A stretch of 64,000 nt of DNA from assembly GCA_002716585.1 (NCBI GenBank), contig PBBL01000016.1:1-64000 (forward strand), read 5' to 3'. This stretch comes from Myxococcales bacterium (GTDB taxonomy: Bacteria; Myxococcota_A; Bradymonadia; Bradymonadales; GCA-2716585). A model generated the notes under the pieces. It had not been told where the DNA came from. It made no database searches and was given only the letters and a program-made list of their open reading frames with translations. Position numbers and translations under genes: made by a program. How positions within the stretch are numbered: position 1 is the stretch's first letter; each line of letters begins with the position of its first letter. Shown in pieces: positions 59,029 through 64,000 of the stretch.

Positions 59029-60732
59029 TCAGCTCTCGTCCACTTCGATCACGACCACCTCGATGATCGGCTTGCGGTCGTGCTCCTTGCGGATGAGGCG
59101 CCGCACCGACAGCCGCGCCGCCTCACGCACCTGCTCCGTGTCCTTCATCTCCTTGCGGGAGAGCTTCTCCAGCGCCGCGACCACCCCGTCGAACACCTGC
59201 TCGTGCACCCCGGGCTCCTCGTCCGCGTCCCAGGCCCCGATCTGCACGATCTCGGGATCCGCCAGCAGCTCCCCGGCGACCACGTCCAGCTCCAGCGCCA
59301 CGACGACGACGCCCGCGCGCGCCAACCGGCGCCTCGCTCGCAACACCGAGTTGGCCGCCGAGCAGACCGAGGAGCCGTCCACGAACTGCCGCCCCAGCAC
59401 GCGCTGATCCACGACCTCCATACCGGCCTCGCTCACCTCCAGGACGTCGCCGTTGTGGAGCACCCGCGTGTCGCGCGCGCCTGCGTCCTGAGCGAGCTTG
59501 GCGTGAGCGAGCATCATCCGTGAGGTCCCGTGGACCGGCACGAAGTAGGTCGGTCGGACCAACGCCAGCAGCGTCCTCATCTCCTCGCGATAGGCGTGGC
59601 CGGTCGTGTGGATCGGGGCGTCCTTCGGGGTGATGATCTCCACGCCGAGGCGCCTCATGGCGTCGATCATGCGCCCGATCTTGATCTCGTTGCCCGGGAT
59701 CACCCGCGCCGACAGGATGACCCGATCCCCGGGCTCCAGCTGCATCTGCCGCCGCTCGCCGTAGGCCATCTGGGTCAGCGCCGCCCGCGTCTCCCCCTGG
59801 CTGCCGGTGCAGATCACCAGGATCTCCTCCGGCGGGTAGTTGTCCAGGTCGTAGGGCTCGATGATGAGATCGTCCGAGCCGAGCTTCAGGTACCCGTTCT
59901 GTCGCCCCATCGCGATGTTGTTGCTCAGGCTCCGACCCATGGTCATCACCTTGCGCCCCAACCCATGGGCGATGTCGAGCAGCGCCTGAACGCGCCAGAG
60001 GTTGCTCGAAAACATCGACACCACCACGCGCCCGGGCGCCTCGTCGATGGCGCGGCGCAGGTGCCCCGCCACCTCGGACTCGCTCATGGAGGTGCCGGGG
60101 GTCATCACGTTGGTGCTGTCACCCAACATACAGAACACCCCCTCGTCGCCATACTCCGAGAACCGCGCCAGGTCGATGGGCTCGCCGCCGATCGGCGTGT
60201 GGTCGATGCGCCAGTCGCCTGTGTGGATGATCGCCCCAAGCGGGGTGTTGAAGACCAGCGCCACCGCGTCCGGGATGGAGTGGTTGACGTTGATCAGCTC
60301 AAAGGTGAAGCTCCCGTGCTGGTACTCCTGCCGCGGCTTCACCTCAAACAGCTCCGCCCGCTTGAGCAGGTTGTGCTCGCGCAGCTTGTGCTCAATCATC
60401 GACAGCGCCAGCGGCGTCCCGTAGATCGGGACCTGCATGCCACGCTCGATGAAGTCACGCACCAGGTAGGGGACGGCGCCGATGTGATCCTCGTGGCCGT
60501 GGGTGATGAACACCCCGCTCAGCCCGTGCTGCAGCTCATCGACCCAGTCGGCCATGAACAGGTCCACCCCGAACGCGTCCACGTCGGGGAACGTCACGCC
60601 GCAGTCGATCATGATCCGCTCGCCGTTGAGGTCGACGATCATGCAGTTCATCCCCACCTCGCCGAGGCCCCCGATGGGCATGAAGCGGACCTTGTATTCG
60701 CTGTTATCGCTCTTCTTGTTGTTTTGACTCAT
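59029..60732 (-). CDS. rnj: Ribonuclease J
   Basis: A 567-residue metallo-beta-lactamase/beta-CASP RNase with 5'-3' exonuclease and endonuclease activity in mRNA decay and rRNA maturation. The Zn-binding HxHxDH reads THGHEDHIG (His78, His80, Asp82, His83). The strand IIHTGDWRIDHTP and GDSTNVMTPG supply other metal ligands. The beta-CASP part has ILVICTGSQGE, and late motifs include PVHGTSRMM. The C-terminal dimerisation domain is intact. ATG 60732 follows AAGGAAGGA; the 70-residue extension of the longer frame is rejected. Most proteobacteria use RNase E; RNase J presence is usual in deltaproteobacterial lineages. Confidence 0.95.
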   Translation of the reverse strand: MSQNNKKSDNSEYKVRFMPIGGLGEVGMNCMIVDLNGERIMIDCGVTFPDVDAFGVDLFMADWVDELQHGLSGVFITHGHEDHIGAVPYLVRDFIERGMQVPIYGTPLALSMIEHKLREHNLLKRAELFEVKPRQEYQHGSFTFELINVNHSIPDAVALVFNTPLGAIIHTGDWRIDHTPIGGEPIDLARFSEYGDEGVFCMLGDSTNVMTPGTSMSESEVAGHLRRAIDEAPGRVVVSMFSSNLWRVQALLDIAHGLGRKVMTMGRSLSNNIAMGRQNGYLKLGSDDLIIEPYDLDNYPPEEILVICTGSQGETRAALTQMAYGERRQMQLEPGDRVILSARVIPGNEIKIGRMIDAMRRLGVEIITPKDAPIHTTGHAYREEMRTLLALVRPTYFVPVHGTSRMMLAHAKLAQDAGARDTRVLHNGDVLEVSEAGMEVVDQRVLGRQFVDGSSVCSAANSVLRARRRLARAGVVVVALELDVVAGELLADPEIVQIGAWDADEEPGVHEQVFDGVVAALEKLSRKEMKDTEQVREAARLSVRRLIRKEHDRKPIIEVVVIEVDES

Positions 60733-60901
60733 CACAAATATCCTTCCTTTCGTTTGAACTGAATCGTTCTGTGTTTGTACAGCAGTTGATGTCGGGCGCG
60801 GGAACCACGTCCACGCCGCGCCCGTCGAGGGTTCTGGTGTCGCGCGCTCAGGTGGGTCGCGAGAGACGTGTGCGCCTGCGGGCTCGGGCCTGCGCCATCG
60901 C

Positions 60902-61987
60902 TCAAAGGCGCTCCACGTCGGCGCGGATGATCGCGATCTCACACGGGTGAGGCCCTGAGGCCATCTGCCCGGCGAGGAAGCGCGCCGCCTCGCGTTGACT
61001 GGTCTGGTCGGCGACGGGGAGGCGAATCACGAGGGAGCCGTCCTCAATGGGCTCCGGCACGCTCACCACGCTCCTGGGCTGTCCGTCGATCAGCAGCAGC
61101 GCCCGACCCGTGGTCGCCGCGGCGCGGCTGATCTTGAGCAACCCGGCGGCGCCCGTGGCGCGCCCCGAGGCGGCCTGGGACGCCTTCACCTCGTCGTCGC
61201 TCCAGTAGGCGCGGATGAAGTAGTAGTTCGGGTAGGTGTGGGCGTGGGTCGAGACCTCGATCAACCCGTCGCTGCCCAGCACCGGGGCGTCCTTGCGGAC
61301 GAAGTAGGTGCGGTAGCCCGCCACCGCGCTGTTGATGTAGGTCGGCGCCACGAACACGTTGTACTCGGGGAGCACGATGGAGCTGATGAACCGCTTGAGC
61401 GCGTCTCGGTCTGCGCTGTGCAGGAAGACGCTCGGGGCGGCCTTGTCGCTGAACACCTCATCGGCGAACTCCACCCCGGCGGGCAGCAGCCCGTCCAGCC
61501 CCGCCAGCGTGTCACCGCTCGGGCTGATCGGCATCAACACCACGTCGCCCCGCGACAACAGCAGCTCCCGAAGCCGCGCGTTGCTCACCCGAGTCGTCAC
61601 GGCGACCTCAAGCTCGCTGTGAGGGACGTCGAGCGACATCGTGTAGTCGGTGAGCTGCGCCGCCCGCAGCCGCGCTCGCAGCCGCGCCTGGAGCGCCTCA
61701 ATCCCGTCCTTGTTCCGCAGCCGCGGATCCTTGAGGCCCAGCTTGAAGGTGTGCTTCTTGAGCCCGCGCGGGGACGCCTCCAGCCGCCCTGAAGCCAGAT
61801 CGCCCAGCCCCACGTCGACAGGGAGCGCCAGGACACCGCACAGCGCGAGGAGCGCGATCAGGATCAGGCGGCGTGCTCGGATGTTCTGGGGCGGTCGTGT
61901 CGCTCGGGCTGATGGCATGCAGGTTGGTCGTGGGTTGCTCGCGTTGCGAGGGGTTGGGGTGTTGACTCGTTGATATGTGGGGGCCAT
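60902..61987 (-). CDS. SecD P1-domain-like protein with a single membrane anchor
   Basis: A 361-residue protein. A basic, proline-rich N-terminus precedes one span (~39-57, LILIALLALCGVLALPV). The exported part resembles the periplasmic head of SecD. GIEALQARLRARLRAAQLTDYTMSL and VPHSELEVAVTTRVSNARLRELLLSRGDVVLMPI correspond to SecD's IRxRVxxxGVxEPxIQ...LLGxTAxLEFR block. GRALLLIDGQPRSVVSVPEPIEDGSLVI and the final SQREAARFLAGQM correspond to the LAIxLDGxVxSAPxI...A..LA..L block. The five other SecD spans are absent. It may assist late steps of export or be a repurposed head domain. GGAG precedes ATG 61987; ATG 61918 is an alternative. Upstream of RNase J by 169 nt on the same strand. Confidence 0.7.
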   Translation of the reverse strand: MAPTYQRVNTPTPRNASNPRPTCMPSARATRPPQNIRARRLILIALLALCGVLALPVDVGLGDLASGRLEASPRGLKKHTFKLGLKDPRLRNKDGIEALQARLRARLRAAQLTDYTMSLDVPHSELEVAVTTRVSNARLRELLLSRGDVVLMPISPSGDTLAGLDGLLPAGVEFADEVFSDKAAPSVFLHSADRDALKRFISSIVLPEYNVFVAPTYINSAVAGYRTYFVRKDAPVLGSDGLIEVSTHAHTYPNYYFIRAYWSDDEVKASQAASGRATGAAGLLKISRAAATTGRALLLIDGQPRSVVSVPEPIEDGSLVIRLPVADQTSQREAARFLAGQMASGPHPCEIAIIRADVERL

Positions 61988-62045
61988 GGCGTCGCTCCGT
62001 CATCGGCCCTCCCTCAACACCCCCAGGGTCACATTTTATTTGGTG

Positions 62046-62062
62046 GCCCGGACAGTCCGGGC
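62046..62062. promoter_or_regulatory. 17-bp odd palindrome in divergent promoter region
   Basis: GCCCGGAC (62046-62053), A, GTCCGGGC (62055-62062). It lies 60 nt upstream of the SecD-like start and 210 nt before the lipoprotein. Symmetry suits an operator. A second, looser inverted repeat (ACACCAT 62209-62215 / ATGGTGT 62227-62233) lies close to the lipoprotein start. Confidence 0.4.
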
Positions 62063-62272
62063 ATCCTGTCAAGGCGCCCATGACGTGTACCGGATCCCTA
62101 GCACACACCCCCGCGAGACGCAACAGGTTTCCAGCTTGGCCTGGATTGGCCCCTTGCGCGCAAGGCGTGAGGTGTGCTTTGAATACCGGTGGGAACAGAC
62201 ACCATACATCGACACCAACCCAACGCATGGTGTGACGCCCTGGAATCAACCATAGCGATCGAGGAAGCCCCT

Positions 62273-64000
62273 GTGAACCACACCTCGCACCACACCTCGG
62301 CCACCCTCTGGAGCGGTCGGCTGTGCGTCGCCGCGCTCCTCCTCCTGCTCGGAGGGGTCGGCTGCGATGACGAACCCGCCCCACAACCCACGACGATCCA
62401 GGTCAAGAAGAAGCCCGCGGCGGGCCAGCCTGGCAAGGCGGCGGGCCAACCCGGTCAGGGCGCCAAAGGCAAGGGCGCCAAGGGCAAGGGCGCCACGCGC
62501 CCCGTCGCGTTCTCGCTCCAATGGACCGGAGAGACCTACCGCGGCGAAGGCGATCACATCAGCAACCGGATGGTCTTCTTCCCCCGCAAGAAGTCGGGCA
62601 TCGGCCGTCAGAAGCTCGACCCGCCGAAGGTCATCGTCCCCGTGGTGGAAGGGTTCACCGAGGAGGAGGCCAAGGACGCCGACGCCTACAAGGAGGGGTT
62701 CTGCGCCTGGCTCGCCGAGAACGCCGCGAAGCAGGCCACCTGCCCCGCCGAGGGGGAGCGCCCGGAGGGGCTCGACACCGTCACCCTGAGCGCGAGCGTC
62801 CTCACCGACCCGGTCGCGCTCAAGGCGGCTCCGGTCAAGGGCGAGAAGAAGCAGCCCGGCAAGCAGAACAAGACGGCCAAGGTCGCCTCGGCGGCCAACG
62901 TCGCCATCGAAGGCACGCTCGGCCTCAACGAGGGGTGGGAGCACTTCCGCTTCAAGCTCAAGTTCCGCGCCACCTCGCCCGCCCCGACCAAGAAGGCCGG
63001 CTGGTACAAGAGCCTCGGCAGCCACCTCGCCGAGGAGTGGATCACCCGGCTCACCGAGCGGCTTGAGCGCGGCGAGCGCACCCTCAAGCCGTCCCCGGCG
63101 ATCGCCTGGGTGTCCTCCATCTCGGAGAACGTCACCGCCCCCGATGAGGCGCCGCGCTACACCACGCGCCGCGTCATCAACGGCCACACCGTCATCTGCC
63201 TCGGGTTCACCGAGGCGGGGCACAGCTGCAAGATCATCTCGCCCACCGGCGAGTCGGGGAAGGCCCACCGCTTCCACATGGGCAAGCTCGGCGAGCACGA
63301 GCGGCGCGCCACGAAGACCTGGATGCGCGCCGACCCCACCCGCGACCGCCTCCTGTTCGTCGGCGAGGCGTACACGCCCGCCAAAGGCGAGGCCCCCGCC
63401 CCTCCGCTGCCCGAGAGCAAGCAGAACGTCTGGATCGTCTCGCTCTCCACCTCGGGTGAGCTTGGGGTCGCGGCGATCGTCCCGGACTTCTACCCCCACA
63501 GCCCCGCGATCACCGACGCCGACGGCAACTTCTACGTCGCGGCGTGGGGCGTCCGCGAGATGGAGCTGGTCAAGGCCAGCCCCAAGGGTGAGGTGCTCGG
63601 CACGTGGCGGCTCCCCGGGGAGGTCCGCAACGAATACGACCTGATCCTGTTGGACGCGACCCACGTCGCGATCCTGCCCGAGGGCGGCGACGCGATCCTG
63701 GCGGTGGACACCGCCAACCCCCGCGCCCGGGTCGGCAACCTCTGGCGGTGGCCTGGTGGGGCGAGCCCCACCTTCAACGACCACCTCCCCCACGTCACCT
63801 CGGACGGCGCGGGCGGCCTGCTCATCCTCGACGGCGCGCGCGGCGAGGTCCGCACGGCGTATCGGATCGACGCCCGGGGGAAGGCGCGCTGGAAGCTGCG
63901 GCTCGGCACCTCCCCGGCGTTTCATCAGCTCACGCGCGCCGGTGAGCACGGCGTCCTCCTCGGTGAGGAGCTGCGCTTCGTCAACCTCGAGGAGGGCACC
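62273..64000 (+). CDS. Predicted lipoprotein with beta-propeller-like C-terminus (partial at window end)
   Basis: An open frame from GTG 62273 to the last base without a stop, at least 576 residues. GAGGAAG lies six bases upstream. The signal (WSGRLCVAALLLLLGGVGC) ends at a lipobox, Cys31. A low-complexity KPAAGQPGKAAGQPGQGAKGKGAKGKG linker follows. The middle holds a beta/alpha domain with paired cysteines (EGFCAWLAENAAKQATCPAEG). From ~300 there are repeated strands such as NGHTVICLGFTEAG, LLFVGEAYTPA, NVWIVSLSTSGEL, AGGLLILDGARGE, as in lipid-anchored WD40/NHL-type propellers. Function unknown. The 3' end lies outside the window. Confidence 0.8.
   Translation, partial: MNHTSHHTSATLWSGRLCVAALLLLLGGVGCDDEPAPQPTTIQVKKKPAAGQPGKAAGQPGQGAKGKGAKGKGATRPVAFSLQWTGETYRGEGDHISNRMVFFPRKKSGIGRQKLDPPKVIVPVVEGFTEEEAKDADAYKEGFCAWLAENAAKQATCPAEGERPEGLDTVTLSASVLTDPVALKAAPVKGEKKQPGKQNKTAKVASAANVAIEGTLGLNEGWEHFRFKLKFRATSPAPTKKAGWYKSLGSHLAEEWITRLTERLERGERTLKPSPAIAWVSSISENVTAPDEAPRYTTRRVINGHTVICLGFTEAGHSCKIISPTGESGKAHRFHMGKLGEHERRATKTWMRADPTRDRLLFVGEAYTPAKGEAPAPPLPESKQNVWIVSLSTSGELGVAAIVPDFYPHSPAITDADGNFYVAAWGVREMELVKASPKGEVLGTWRLPGEVRNEYDLILLDATHVAILPEGGDAILAVDTANPRARVGNLWRWPGGASPTFNDHLPHVTSDGAGGLLILDGARGEVRTAYRIDARGKARWKLRLGTSPAFHQLTRAGEHGVLLGEELRFVNLEEGT

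Overview
The window is GC-rich DNA of roughly 65-70% G+C with strongly GC-biased third codon positions. It carries no insertion sequence, phage, CRISPR array or tRNA that I can see. The gene content points to Myxococcota (former Deltaproteobacteria): a very long MJ0042-type zinc-ribbon/TPR protein, a PATAN (DUF4388)-J-domain-TPR protein, a TIGR04563-like small protein, a CPBP protease of the broad family that includes myxosortases, a MerR-type HTH fused to a receiver, and many lipoproteins and small beta-barrels. I infer a chromosomal segment of a myxobacterium-like organism; the class cannot be fixed from sequence alone.

Layout. 1-11.8 kb: a TetR-like regulator, miaB (tRNA ms2i6A), a stand-alone rplC behind a near-consensus promoter, a Trm112-like zinc ribbon separated by an in-frame stop from its methyltransferase domain, a TPR/cyclic-nucleotide-binding scaffold, a membrane coiled-coil protein, a lipoprotein, two small proteins, parB-parA, and a uridine-kinase-like gene. 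11.8-25.3 kb: a run of leftward genes. Six are tightly packed, several with TGATG or ATGA overlaps: a PATAN/J/TPR protein, a Kelch-like lipoprotein, a GT39-like membrane glycosyltransferase, a Kazal/antistasin-rich lipoprotein, a small lipoprotein and a barrel protein. Upstream lies the 1368-residue zinc-ribbon/TPR protein. 25.5-30.6 kb: CPBP protease with HAD hydrolase, a 684-residue beta-rich protein without signal peptide, and two small genes. 30.6-34.8 kb: a carbohydrate-type ABC importer (binding protein and two permeases, no ATPase) followed by a membrane-anchored endonuclease/exonuclease/phosphatase protein. 35-41.3 kb: an FHA/coiled-coil protein, then a Ycf46 AAA+ / Ycf35 (DUF1257) / DUF2997 / unknown operon ending in a clear terminator. 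41.4-52 kb: a vWA protein, lipoprotein, alkaline phosphatase, Clp-type AAA+ unfoldase, HTH-receiver protein, SerA-like dehydrogenase and MscS. 52-56 kb: a DUF432-like protein coupled to mscS, and an orphan type III export-gate gene (sctV/flhA family) overlapping a phosphopantetheinyl transferase. 56-64 kb: two small outer-membrane barrels, a lipoprotein, RNase J, a SecD-P1-like single-span protein, and a lipoprotein that runs off the window end.

The points most worth following are the Ycf46/Ycf35/DUF2997 cassette with its unknown fourth gene, the isolated SctV-PPTase pair, the SecD-head-like protein, the stop codon inside the Trm112-methyltransferase unit, the isolated rplC, and the multi-Kazal lipoprotein operon.
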